A DNA stretch of 64,000 bases, from contig MCGO01000027.1 of assembly GCA_002104985.1 (NCBI GenBank), forward strand, positions 248,001 through 312,000, written 5' to 3'. This stretch comes from Rhizoclosmatium globosum. Its lineage: Eukaryota > Chytridiomycota > Chytridiomycetes > Chytridiales > Chytriomycetaceae. Below, one piece after another: positions 34,755 through 46,777 of this stretch (the first letter of the stretch is position 1; each line of letters begins with the position of its first letter). The position numbers and the translations under genes are program-made. The notes beneath the pieces were generated by a model. That model was not told where the DNA came from. It searched no databases and saw nothing but the letters and a program-made list of their open reading frames with translations.

Positions 34755-35412
34755 CTGAAAGGGAATACAAGTTTAGCAACAAGTTTAAATAGAGAGTTTT
34801 ACAGCAGATTGTATGAGAGCGGGCATCCAGTTTTCATCCAGTTTTCCGTCGTATAGCATTCATCGCATGGCCAATAAGTTAACTGCCAGTGGATTCAAAC
34901 AGATTGGTGGAAGGCTTGTGTCAGGCATCCATGTCCCAACCAGACCCAAGAAACTGTCACATTCCATCCAATGCTGCTCTGCGTGGCCCCACTGCAATCA
35001 ATGATGAGACAGGTATTGCTGTAGATGATCTGATGCGATGCTGAATGGTCGAGAGGTTGGGGATGGAGGTTCGGGGTGAAGGTGGTCACACACTTTTTGG
35101 TGATGGAAAAGAGGGAGGGAGAAAGAGCTCAAAAAACCACTCTTCACAAGTCCATCAAAAAAGGGAATTCCCTTTGAAACTCTATATCATAGCGAATAAC
35201 GTATTTTAAGATAATTAATCAGTTTGTTCATTTGAATATGTTAAATTGTGTAAAAGCACCCTTGTAAAAGCAAATACTAGTTTTCGAGCGTTCTGGCATG
35301 TTAATACAATGAAATACAAGCAGCTATGCACATTATGCAAAAAGAAGGAAGGGAACGTCTGGATGCATTGTTTTTGGTATCGCGTCCGAACTTTCTTCAC
35401 CCAAGTCCACCA
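34755..35412. promoter_or_regulatory. divergent intergenic region, RPS9 / TOP3
   Basis: This 658-bp non-coding stretch lies between two divergent genes. It should hold the RPS9 promoter and probable leader intron, and the TOP3 promoter. Reading frames inside it show no protein family resemblance. No RNA gene or clear promoter motif was found. Confidence 0.4.
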
Positions 35413-38184
35413 ATGAAGGTGCTCTGTGTCGCCGAGAAGAACATGGTTTGGCACCAGCTCCTGTGCAAGTCGTCCAACTAACACGAATCTAAAACCAGAT
35501 TGCAAAGGGCGTTGCAAACATTCTTGGCCGCGGAAACGCCCAAACTGTGAGCTCATCCTCAGCCAGTCCACCCCAGTCTCACCACTATCAACTATACAGC
35601 GCCAAACAGACAACAAATACATCAAAAACTATTGCTTCACCACGGACTTCAACGGCCAGAACTGCCAGGTCGTAATGACCTCAGTATCGGGCCATCTGAC
35701 ATCGCTCGACTTCCCACCAGACTACAGGCGGTGGGACGGCTGCGACCCTTCCGCCTGCTTCGAAGCTCCCGTCGTTAAGACCGTCAGCAAAGTAATCTCT
35801 CACCCTTGAATTCATATTCATCCGAATGGAGCTCAACCAATCTTTCCAGGACATGGAATCAATCAAAAAGAATCTTCAGGAACAGGCTCGCGGTGCCCAA
35901 TTCCTCATAATATGGACTGATTGTGATTTGGAAGGCGAGAATATTGGGAACGAAATTGTGGAAGTATGCCGTGCCGTAAACCAACGCATCGTCGTGAAAC
36001 GCGCAAAGTTTTCCGTTATTCAAGATCGGTGTGTGTTGAAATATCTTGTTCGAGGGGGGGAAATAGTCGTTTGTTTGGAGTCGAATTACTGAATCAGCAC
36101 CACTTTTTTTTAACGTAATACAACAGAGAGATTAATCAAGCTTGGAGGACTCTCGGGAATATGGATATGCGAAAAGTGGCGGCAGTAGAAGCTAGACAGG
36201 AACTTGATTTGAGGATTGGAGCCGCTTTTACACGTTTTCAGACTCTTCAATTACGGCAACAGTTTCAGCAGCTTGATGGAATGATTATTAGTTATGGTGC
36301 GTCTTCTCATATTATAAGAGAATGTCATCGGAAGTGCTTTTAATGAAATGACGATGGCAAAGATCATTCGTCACGGAGTCGGATCTTGGAACACACCTAG
36401 TTATATGAATGCAGTGCCTGATCAATGTCTACTGTACAGTTTGACGTCCAAACTCGTTTCTGATTCTGATATTTTCGATTGACTTGGCCTCTTCCTTGAT
36501 ATTCCTTAATGGTCAAATTGACTAATATACATCAAAAAGGATCTTGTCAGTTCCCCACCTTGGGCTTTATTGTCGATCAATTCCAAAAGTGTCTACGATT
36601 CAAAGAAGAAATATTTTGGAAGATTCAGGTCGTTTTGAAGAAGGACGGGATGTCCTGTTCGTTTTCTTGGGACCGTGGCTCTGTATTTGATCATCGCGTG
36701 GCGACGGGTATTTATGAAGGATGCGTGGAAAATCCTATGGCAACTGTATTAAAAGTACAAAAGAAGCCGAAAGAAAAATGGTGTGCGGTTTTTGTGTATG
36801 TCTTGTTGTAATAATCTTTGATCATTAGGCGGCCTCTTCCCCTAACAACAATTGAAATGATGAAGTTTTGCACATCCAGACTTCGAATGTCTGCACATAA
36901 AGTGATGGAGGTTTGTTCTTCTGGATTCTGGATTGTTTTCAAAGCAATTCTTAAACCGTAACTTCAACTTAAGGCTGCCGAAAGTTTATATCGAAAACAA
37001 TGGATCAGTTATCCAAGAACTGAAACGGATGTTTTCTTGCCCTCATTCGAATTCAACGAATTGATTCAAGCACAAACCAGGAATCCTGCCTGGGGAGGCT
37101 TCGCGACAATGTAAGTGTGATCGTTGAAGTAAATGCTTTCAACTGATAAATTTCAAGGCTTGGTCAAGGTGGATTTCGAAAGCCAAGGGAAGGAAAGAAT
37201 AACGACGAGGCTCACCCTCCTATACATCCTACTGGTTGAGCATTGAATCTTTATTGTAACTGAAATTCTAACCTGTCATTCTTACATCGTCATAGTTGGA
37301 GGAACCGGTGACATGGTGGGAGATGAAAAGCGACTGTATGAATTCATTACACGTCGATTCCTGGCCTGCTGCTCTGAAAACGCGAAAGGCTTTATAACTA
37401 CAATTGACATTGAAATAGATGACGAAAAGTTTCAAGCGACAGGTGAAGACATCCCCTCCTGGTTTTCTTGTGCTGTTTTGCTTACCAACTTGAAAATACA
37501 GGTGAAGAAGTGGCAGAACGAAACTACCTCGAAGTCTACATTTATGAATCATGGTCGGATAAGGCAATTCCAAATTTTACTCAAGGTGAAAGAATAATGC
37601 CTGATTCGTTAATGCTTCGGCAAGGTGTTACGACACGGCCTTCTTGCTTAAATGAACGTCAACTTATTGAAAAGATGGAGGAATCTAGTATTGGTATGTC
37701 TGGCAGCATGGGTTCATTAGAGGAAACCTAACCTTCTTTCAGGGACGGACGCTACAATCCACGAACATATCAAAAAGATTCAGGAGCGAGAATATGTCAA
37801 TAAGGATGGGGACAAATTTGTCCCGACTCCGTTAGGGATGGGTCTGGTGGTAGGATACAGGAATATGGAGATGCAAGTTTCTTTATCGAAGCCATATTTG
37901 CGAAGTCAGGTTATTATATTGAATGATGCTTCGTGCTGCTCCTAACCTCCTTTACTCTTCAAGCTTGAAGTCAACATCAAGAGGATATATGAAGGGGCTC
38001 GATCAAAGGCGGACGTCTTGGCAGAAAACATCTTGCATTATAAGAATGCCTATCGAGAAGCAAATAACGGAATACAAGTGCTGAAACAGGTAACCGCATT
38101 CGCATAATTGAAAAGAAAGTAGCCTTACAGCGTCATAGACCTTACAAAGCCAGTTTGATGGAGTTTGATAGTAAAAGTCAATAA
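35413..38184 (+). CDS. TOP3: DNA topoisomerase III
   Basis: Fourteen exons from 35413 to 38184 sum to exactly 615 codons, near yeast Top3. The N-terminal TOPRIM fold has KVLCVAEKN and LIIWTDCDLEGENIGNEI (usually DREGE). SCQFPTLGFIVDQF and AHPPIHPT are family signatures. The catalytic tyrosine lies in KQWISYPRTETDVF. The C-terminus ends soon after the core (no zinc fingers), as in yeast Top3 and unlike animal TOP3A. The enzyme is a type IA strand-passage topoisomerase acting with a RecQ helicase on recombination intermediates. One intron (36297-36539) is 243 nt. The 5' exons are only 33 and 48 nt, and the second intron (53 nt) was placed to restore the NKYIKNYCF frame. Confidence 0.92.
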
Positions 38185-38260
38185 ACGTATATGCTCAAGT
38201 ATAATGTATTCATCATAAAAACCAAAATATATGTACAGTAACATTCGGTACTCTTTGTTT

Positions 38261-40495
38261 TCATTCCTGCAACACTTCCCCTCGCCAAAAAACGTTCAAC
38301 ATCCTTTTAGCAACTGCCGCTCCAATACCTTTCCGTGCGTCTCCACTGGCAGCAACAATTAGTTTTTCACGCTCTGTATCATTTGCACATGCACTCAAAG
38401 CTTTGTAAAAGCTGTGAAAATGGGTTTAGGTATGAGAACAAAGACGGAGGCAAACACCAACCTGGAACTTGTTTTGTACGTCCTGGCAAAGAAGCACGCT
38501 TTTTCTGCACTCATTCCATGAATGACCATCAACTGGCGAATCCAAACGTCACCAAGCATAAAGTTCTTGGTCTTCATGTTGCGACGTTGAAATTCGGCAT
38601 AAGAAATAGAATAGACAGTGTTCCCTTTCGTTTCAAGCTGCTTTTTGTTGTCGAAAACGAGTGACTTGTCCTGAGGAAGATGGGTATGTTTAGAGTCTGA
38701 GGGTATTTACACAATCAAAGTAACCTTATACAGCTGTTTCAAGCATTGAGTTATTGAAATCAAATAGTTGAGCGTATCTTCCGCTGATGTAGTCTTCTTG
38801 ACAAAGAATCCATTTTCCAGTTGTGTTTGGGTGAGGGCGGTGAAGACACCATCATATCCAAAAGACTCTGCGCTTTCCGTATTAACTTCTTCCAATAGAT
38901 AGATAACTTTTGGAAGACCGCATTTGGATAATCGGAACTGTTGGGTTGGAAGAATCGTTTAGTCACCCGCAATGAAAAAAAAGAAGAGAAAAAATTCTAA
39001 AGTAGGGTTCGACACCCAACAACACCTTTTGCTCTTTGAAACGCCCATCCTTGATACTTGCCACCAAATCATCGAGAGTCTTTCGTTCAAGGATATATTC
39101 GAGCATTATATATTCATCGCCATAATAAGTTCCTGAAATGTGCTTGAATTAGTTTTAAAAAATCGAATGAGCGTGGAGAAATCAATAGGTACCATCACAT
39201 TTCGGTCTCGCCACCCAAGTCACGTCTCCCAATTCTAAGGACTTGGCTTCATACTTGATACCCCGCCTCGCCAAACCATCTTTGAAAAAGTCTCTGTTTG
39301 AACCGTTTTTGATTTCACGGTTGTCAAGAATGAGAATGATTTCATATGATCCAGCTGGTAGGGCCACGTTATTGATGATGGGTTCGGGTTGGTCAGTTGA
39401 TTTTGAAGAAGTCGTAGAGTATGAGCTCAGGTTACTGACACTTGGTTTGAAAGTTGCAGGTTGAGTAGATGAGGATGACACGTTGAAGATTGGGTAAGTT
39501 GGAGGACGGTTGGATGATTGAGAGTTTGACGATTGAAGGGGCTGACTGTTTGACGAATAGTAGTCTCCCTCGTCATCACTGTCAAAGGTTTGATTGGACT
39601 GACTTGCTGTGCCGCCAACGTCTTTTCCCTTCAGAGAAGCCAACATTCGATCGACAAGGGAGCTTCCCTCTTCGGTAAGAGTAAAGCGCGGTGGATGCCC
39701 ATACTTCATGACCAGCTATTCACTCGCATTAGTTTCAAAAACCAGTCAGTTTTTTGAAAACTCACTTCCTTCTCAATGAGGGTGGTCATTGAACTCCATC
39801 CAGTGTACATTCCTCCATTGATTGGAGCATCTAGAGGTGCGTCTGCATGCTCTTGGCCCTTTTTGATGATTTCGTGTTTTGTCAAGTATTGTGATGAATC
39901 TGAATTTGCCTTGAGCGTCACAAGAATACTCCAGGCGCCTGAGCGATACTTTGGGACGTATTCGGCCAATTTCCGCTGACGTTTTTGCGGAGGCTGAGCT
40001 GTACTGTTTCCCAGTTCGAGCTCGTCGTGGATGGCTGAATTGAAATTGAGGATGAGAAAGCGGACACTGAAAGTAGTTGAGCAAGGCAAGCACCTCTGTC
40101 GCGCGGCTTTGCGGGTCGTCTGATTTGGGCAGTTGCGGCGATGTCGACTGGCGCGAGGCCCGGGACAACGTGGCCGTCCTTCAAATGTTTGGCGAGTTTG
40201 AGCTCGAGTGTTTTGATGATGCCGGGCCCGATGCCTTTGACAACGACGAGTTCGCGTACGGAGGAGATCGCATTTGGGTATTTGGAGAGTTCAGAGTGGG
40301 CCTTGTTTGTGTTGTGTTGTTGTTGATTGTGTTGTGTTGAAGTGGTTGGTTCGTTGGTTGTTGATTCGGTCTTGCACTTACCCGCTTGTACACAGTCACC
40401 GTGTTCGACGAGTTCGTACGCGACAATGCCAACTGCTTCTGCTCTTCGTACATTTCGTAAACCCATCCGAGGCAGAGCTCCCGGAGTGATGTCAT
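38261..40495 (-). CDS. MUS81: structure-specific endonuclease MUS81
   Basis: At least seven exons run from the ATG at 40495 to the TGA at 38261. An N-terminal helix-hairpin-helix region ([20 protein letters not shown]) is followed by a winged-helix-like stretch ([27 protein letters not shown]) and a Ser/Gln-rich linker. The ERCC4 nuclease comes next: [13 protein letters not shown], then [19 protein letters not shown] carrying the metal-binding ERK-x3-D. The C-terminal HhH2 tail ends FWRGEVLQE. It works with an Eme1/Mms4 partner to cut stalled forks and Holliday-type junctions. Its 3' end faces that of TOP3 across 76 bp, so two joint-molecule-processing genes are convergent neighbours. Confidence 0.92.
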
Positions 40496-40592
40496 ATTGG
40501 GTTTTTTTTGGTGGTGGAAATGTGTCCGAAAATGGTAAATGAATATTATATTATTATTAACTCTATTTCCCTCTATCCCAATCTCTAATTAT

Positions 40593-42716
40593 TTACTTAA
40601 GACGCATCATTGGGCGAGATGTTCTTTGGAAACATGTGTATCCTAGCGTCAAAAAGGCCAATGCAAGAAGAAAGTTGATAAGAACGCAGATATACTTTGT
40701 AGGCGAGTCTAATGCGTATTGAACGACAACAATGTCTCCTTGGTATGTGGTGCAATTCATGGTAGGAGTGCAAGCAAGCGAAAGTCCTTGGAACTCATTT
40801 TGCATCAGTCCCTTGTATGAATACTGCGTTCCGGAATTTTTAGGACTAGATGGACAAGAGGTTGATGTAAAACTTACCGAAATAAGCGATACATATTGAA
40901 TCCATCTAAAAACCCAAGAGACGGCACCGACATTAAGAAGCTGTCCACCAAATAGGAGAAAGATTGTAACAACCAATGGCGCAATGATCTGACCAACTTG
41001 AGCGGTGGGAACGGCGGAACCAAGGAAATACGCCAAACAAAGTGCAGTGTTGGAATGATTGAGAACGATTAACACAAACGTAAAGAACTTCACAACATCT
41101 AGCAAAAAGTTAGTTCATAATAATCAGACAAAGTATGTACCATTTTGGAGTGCAACCATCCAATAGAGCGGAATAGAAAACAACAACGAATTTGCCCAAC
41201 AAAGAGGAATAGCACTCAAGATTTTGGCAATAAAGCATGACGAAGCCCTGTAACACCCTGCAGCTCTTTCACGCTTAAAAATTGTACGGACTGTAGGGAA
41301 AACTCCAATTTGAGGCATTACAACTCCAAACGTCTGGTTGATACAAATAAAGAACAAGCTATTTAATCAAGTTAGTTCCGTTTATGAAAAAGTGCCAACT
41401 CACAATCCAATTCGAGACTGAACACCCGCTGGTCCATTTGATTGTTGCCAAAACACGAAGCCCATCAAAATTACAAGGAAGATTGCCTGACCGATAGTAG
41501 CGCCAATAGCACCCTTATTTCTCGCAACATCTTTCATATTCCTTCCCAACAACACCAATACTTCTTGATACCAGGGCAAAGGCCAAACGTAATTCTTTTC
41601 AACTGGAAGCAATTGACTAGGGAACGGAGATTCGTGAGTTCCAAACTTTTCCTTGTACGCATCATGAAACTTTGTGATGATGGCTGTAGACTTGACTTTT
41701 TCTTCTTCGGAACGAAGGTTGACAGTAATAACATCCATAAAGAACTAATCGAATCGTGTAAGTTTATCTTATTATGGCGATTTAAAAGATTCCTCACGTC
41801 AGATGGATTCGTTTTTGGTGGTAATGGGAATCCCAAGTCGTTAAAATGCTCAAGCGCCGCATTTGTGGGTCCAAACCAGAGCGTCTTTCCGAGTGAAAGT
41901 AACAGGATTTTATCAAACAGCTCTAGAATTTCGGTTCTGGGCTGGTGGATTGTCATAAGCACAATCATTCCACGCGACACAGCAAGCTTCTTGATGGTCT
42001 CAAGGATTCCGAGTGAGTTTGCAGAATCCAAACCAGATGTTGGTTCATCGAGAAAGAGAATCTTGGGGTTGGTTACCAACTCAACTCCAATCGAGACACG
42101 CTTCCTTTCACCACCCGAAATACCACGACCTGCACCATTTTAGTAATCTAACAAATGAATCATGTCAGTACTCACTAAGACTATCACCGATCCACGTTTT
42201 GCGACATCCGTTCAAATTCAACTGCATGATAATTTCATTCACCTTCTCTTCCTTTTCCTTCGCAGGCATACTGGATGGTAGCCTAAGCTTGGCAGCATAT
42301 GTCAACGTTTCTTCAACACTCAAGTTTGTAAACATAAGATCATCCTGAGAGTGAAAACGACGCGTTCAATGTCACGCACACTCGAATACACTCACCTGTT
42401 CGACATATGAACACGTATTGGTCCAAGATCCAGGGTTTCTCGGTTCACCATTCAACAGAATTTCACCGCGAAGTTCACTTCCTTTCTGATCTGCAATGCG
42501 ACCTGCAAGCGTATTCAAGAGAGTAGATTTTCCAGCACCAGATCCACCCATGATCGCGACAACTTGGCCTTGACGTACGTAGCCACTTGCATTGTCAAGC
42601 AATGTTTTGGTTTCCCCCTTTTTACCATATGGGACAATATAAGTGACGTTTTTCCACCGGATCTCGTTCGTTCCAGATCCGACGGCAACAACATGATCTT
42701 GCTTCGGCTCAGTCAT
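40593..42716 (-). CDS. ABCG-family half-transporter (White/WBC type)
   Basis: About seven exons run from 42716 to the TAA at 40593. The nucleotide-binding domain comes first, with Walker [17 protein letters not shown], signature [11 protein letters not shown], Walker [14 protein letters not shown] and MTIHQPR. The transmembrane domain follows with about six helices (e.g. [42 protein letters not shown]), a Cys-containing last loop ([13 protein letters not shown]), and the tail [18 protein letters not shown]-then-TMD order and half size define the ABCG half-transporters, which dimerise to export lipids or drugs. The substrate is not predictable. A conserved-looking stretch just upstream (KIPTIPHYAKKTYP) follows a TTGGCAG acceptor, so the true start may lie in a further 5' exon. 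Confidence 0.88.
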
Positions 42717-42823
42717 AAGTTCCTCGTCGGGGTATGTCTTCTTGGCGTAGTGCGGAATCGTTGGTATTTTCTGCCAAAAGAATTGTCGAATGATTTCAAA
42801 TCACAAGATGAACACGTTCAATT

Positions 42824-43462
42824 TTATTTCTTTTTCAGAATTTGCAGTATGTCCCAACGAGCCAAAGAAGGAGAGTCAATGACGGTTTGAGTCCATCCAG
42901 AAGACTCAAGCTGCTGAGCTACAACTTTTTCCTGGAAGGGGTCCTCACTTCTTGGACCAATCAACACAACAGCTGACACAGAGGAAAAGAAAGAAATGTA
43001 ATCCAACAAGAGCGAAGGCCTTCTCAGATACACACTCAGGAGAACGTGAATGTTTTCCATGACAATAGTGGAAGGGTCTTGGTCCGTACGAACGCAATAA
43101 AAGCTTTCGCTTTGTAGGAAGACATTAATGGGGGCAACATCAATACCAATGACTTGTGTACTTGTCCCCACCAGCTTGTGATTGAGGAGATGTTCAAACA
43201 GACCCGACCCACTGCCAATCGATAAGACTGACCCACCAACAGGCAAAACGCTGTGGAGATTTGAGGCAACTAGCTCTATCAGCGACGTGGACGGATTCAC
43301 ACAGCACAAAGTAGTAGTTGGTGGGGTTGGGACTGAATCAAACAACGCAAACACTCCGTCAACGTCCCCAACAGTATGCAAGGCACGGACTTTATCAGCG
43401 AGTGAAAGAGTAGAACCTGAGACATTCTTGTACAGAGAAGAACTCGATTCTTGATTAGCCAT
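42824..43462 (-). CDS. small methyltransferase-like protein
   Basis: A single exon encodes 212 residues. The glycine-rich motif GGSVLSIGSGSGLFEHLL followed by VIGIDVAP looks like motif I and the acidic SAM-binding loop of a class I methyltransferase. The rest (SVYLRRPSLLLDYISFF, VVLIGPRSEDPF) fits the remaining Rossmann strands but without a recognised catalytic motif. The start at 43462 is used; an ATG ten codons upstream (43492) is also in frame. Its stop lies 107 bp before the ABCG start, on the same strand. The target molecule is unknown. Confidence 0.65.
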   Translation of the reverse strand: MANQESSSSLYKNVSGSTLSLADKVRALHTVGDVDGVFALFDSVPTPPTTTLCCVNPSTSLIELVASNLHSVLPVGGSVLSIGSGSGLFEHLLNHKLVGTSTQVIGIDVAPINVFLQSESFYCVRTDQDPSTIVMENIHVLLSVYLRRPSLLLDYISFFSSVSAVVLIGPRSEDPFQEKVVAQQLESSGWTQTVIDSPSLARWDILQILKKK

Positions 43463-44054
43463 GAGGCATCTTGGGGAAAAGGTTAGTCTCAAATAGAGAT
43501 GGTAGGAGTAGATTGGAGAGCAGGAGATAGGAGAGTTATGATCAGAACGCCGGTTGAATCTTTCGTAGCATTAACCAGGCCGTGAGGCCCGGTCCCATCT
43601 CATTGAAGCAAAACGATCAAGTAACTGAAGAAAAACTCCGCAGAAACCGCCACGAATCACCGTATGAGACAGCGCCAGTTTCAGAGAATGGATATGAACG
43701 AAGGAGTCATCATCTATAACCGTCCAGGGATTGCGTGGTAGGAAGAAGAGCGGGCGAGATACATACCTTGTGGTTTCGTTCAAGTTTGTTGACCAAAAAA
43801 AGAAAAGGGAAGAGGTTTTGTGTTTTCTCGGGCAATTTTCCCCTCTGCTCCCTTCATCTTTCCTTCCTTCCTTATCTTTCATCGAAAGACAGACCAGGCC
43901 AGTTTTTTTCAACTTGGAGAGTAAGAGGCTAAGGGTGCCAAGTTCCTCAAGTTCCAAAATCTCGAAATTGAATGCACACAACGAACTATATCAGCATTTG
44001 GATATTTATTGGCAAAAGTAAACCTCATCATCAACCCAATGAACACCATGCAAC
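43463..44054. other. intergenic region without a supported gene
   Basis: This 592-bp stretch lies between the methyltransferase-like start and the 3' end of AspRS. The reverse strand is open at 43571-43981 but lacks an ATG at its head (it would begin at TTG) and shows no family motif, although its last about 50 codons look fairly regular. A T/C-rich stretch lies at 43835-43885. No RNA gene was recognised. Confidence 0.35.
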
Positions 44055-46423
44055 TTATGGGGTAAGACGCTTGGGGTCTCTGTAAAAGAAAGAAGTTTAA
44101 GAACTTGTTTCGAAAGCAATGAAAGAATGTCTTACCTTGGGAACATACTCGTTCTTCTAATGTTACCAAGCTTCAAGTAGAGCATGACAACACGCTCCAA
44201 ACCAACACCTCCTCCGGCGTGTGGTGGGGCTCCGTACTTGAAAGCGTCCAAGTAAGCCTGGATGGTGCTAAGCTCGACTCCGTATTCCTTGGCACGGGCT
44301 TCCAAGAGCTCTGGGTCGTGCACACGCTGGGCACCAGACATGATCTCCTCACCACGCATGAAGAAGTCGTAAGAGTTGGAGTAACCCTGCATGAGGAATA
44401 CGTTTAACTAAGAAAAGGATCAAAGAAAATAACAAGTACCTCACGAGATGGGTCTGGCATGGTGTAGAATGGACGAATGGCAGTTGGGAACTTGTCAAGA
44501 ATGTAGAAGTCGGTGTTGTACTTCTCACGGACCAATTGTCCAAGTCTGACTTCTTGAGCAGTGCTGGAAATGAAGTTTTTAAGTCACAGTTTGTGAAATG
44601 AAATACATGAATGGGACTTACTTCATGTCGTCAAAGTCACCAATCTCAATACCAGCCTCTCTCAACATGGCCATACCCTCCTTGAACTCGAGTCTGAGGG
44701 TCTTTGGCAAGTACTTGAAGTCTTCGAAGGGGAACTGCTTTCGGACAGTTTCGATTTCGGCAGCGTAACGAGTTTCAAGACCCTGGAAGATGAAGACAAA
44801 GAGCTCTCCAAGCACATCGAGAACTTCGTGGTAGTGCTCCTCGAATGCCATTTCCATATCAAGTCCGGTGAATTCAGTCATGTGTCTGCACCCAGAAATC
44901 AGACACGAAAAACTGATACACCTAGACAAACCTGTGAGTGAAAGAGTTCTCGGCACGGAAAACTGGTCCGATTTCGAACACTCTCTCCAAGTCAGCACAA
45001 ATAGCCATTTGCTTGTACAATTGAGGTGATTGAGCGAGGTATGCGTTTCCTAAGGACAACCATGTCAGTATACAAACAGACAGACTATTCAAGTTTTAAA
45101 ACTCACTGTTGAAGTATTGAAGCTTGAACACGTTAGCACCACCTTCTGAGATGGCGTCAATCATTTTTGGAGTGTGGATTTCAATAAAGCCCTTGCTGAT
45201 CAAGAAGTCTCTGAACAACTGACAGACACCAGATTGCATTCTGAAGATAGCCTGACTGGTGACAGTCTGGAGGAGTGGGAAAGGTGTTACATTCTATTCG
45301 ATACTGATGAAGGTACGCTTACTCTCAAGTCGATGATACGGTTGTCCAAACGGGTGTCCATGTTGACCTTGACCAAAAGTGGGTCCTTCTCAAACTCTTC
45401 CTTTGGACGGGTAGCATCTTCGAGAGAGAATGGAAGACGCTCTCTGGTTTTGCTGATGATGTGAATCTGCATAGAATAAACCAGAGATTAGCAACGAATG
45501 CTTCGGAAATCATAAAGGACGCACAGTTCTGATCTTAATTTCGACCTCCTGGATGGTGCAGGACTTGACAAGCTCCTTTGGCTTGGTAACAACTCCTTCC
45601 ACCAAGACCAAAGACTCAGTTGGGATGCTACGAAAAATAAAGCGTTGAGAATTGGTTTGCACTTGAGGAAAGGTGCAAGACATACTCGATCGCAAAACGG
45701 AGCATTGGCTTGCTGACGTTGGTAGCATCTTGGGAGACGACAGCCTGAACAGTGCTAGTTCTTTGACGAAGAGTCAAGAAACACAGCTTGGCACCAGTCG
45801 CGTTGGTCTTTTGGACACGAGCGGACAAGAGAACAACTTGGTCAGCCATTTCGGCGTTCAAGTTCTCGATTCTGATTCTCTCGCGACCTTCACAAGAATT
45901 ATCAGCCAAACAGATTTCGCAACATTCCAAATCGATGAGAAAACTAACCAGAGCGCTCCTGAGATTGGTTCAATGGAAGTTCACCGTACTTGTCGACAGA
46001 GTAGTCAACAACGTTAGCATCACGGGCAGCCTTTTCAGCGGCCTATCCAGCAATTCAAGACGTCAGAACAATATTCTAGCATAAATTTCAAGGAGGTTGA
46101 TCCCGTGTACTGTGTCCTGAATGCATGGTCCGCTGTAAAAACGAAAATCTCCTCCCCGTCCCTTCCTTCAGCCTTCCTCATCCAACAATCATTTAAGATA
46201 GTGCATTCATTTGGAATCTAAAGTACAGAGTGATCGGGTCCAAATAAAGCAACAAGGAACTAACCAAGCGAGCAGCAGTCTCCGCCTTCTTGCGCTCCTT
46301 CTCCTGCTTCTCTTGAAGCTTCTTCAGAGCCTTGGCACTAAGTGGCTTTCCGTCTTCTCCGAGGACAACGTTCTCTTGTTCTTGTTCAGTGGTTGGTGTA
46401 GTGACTGGTTGTTCGGCACTCAT
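44055..46423 (-). CDS. DPS1: cytosolic aspartyl-tRNA synthetase
   Basis: About ten exons run from the ATG at 46423 to the TAA at 44055. The N-terminus is charged ([19 protein letters not shown]), the lysine-rich extension of eukaryotic cytosolic AspRS. An OB-fold anticodon-binding domain follows ([33 protein letters not shown]). The class II core has motif 2 ([10 protein letters not shown] then [14 protein letters not shown]) and motif 3 ([20 protein letters not shown]) and ends RDPKRLTP, which is the diagnostic end of cytosolic AspRS. It charges tRNA-Asp for translation. The second intron, about 220 nt, lies within the N-terminal extension. Confidence 0.95.
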
Positions 46424-46777
46424 TGGTACTGGAGCGATTAAGAGTCATTTAAGTAATGGATCGAGAAAAGAAAGCAACCAACATGTGGAGGCTGGGGTAG
46501 TGGTAGTAGTAGCAGTAGTAGCAGTGTTAGGAAGGAATTCAGAGGCTGGGATCCATCGGAAACGGTCCCACACGAACTTCTCGGTGCTCCTTTTAAGAAT
46601 TCGCAGGGAAGAGAAGGTTTCAATGGGATGCTTGCAAGGGGAGTAGTGTTACTCACATTCTTTTTTGAAGAAAAAAGGTGATTGGATTGGAGCTTGCCCA
46701 CCGCCTTTCAACAAGGGATTCCCACTGACTCACCTCTGAATCACAGTGCTTTGTTTGAGAACGCAGTGGAGCAGCAA
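46424..46777. promoter_or_regulatory. divergent intergenic region, AspRS / Nudix
   Basis: This 354-bp spacer lies between two divergent genes. A GTAGTAGTAGCAGTAGTAGCAG microsatellite-like stretch lies at 46499-46520. The frame directly before the Nudix ATG is open but begins with TTG rather than ATG, so it is treated as leader. No other element was recognised. Confidence 0.4.

Noticed and set aside
43571..43981. 136-codon reverse-strand gene between methyltransferase and AspRS
   Set aside because: It begins with TTG rather than ATG, has no recognised motif and no supporting splice structure.
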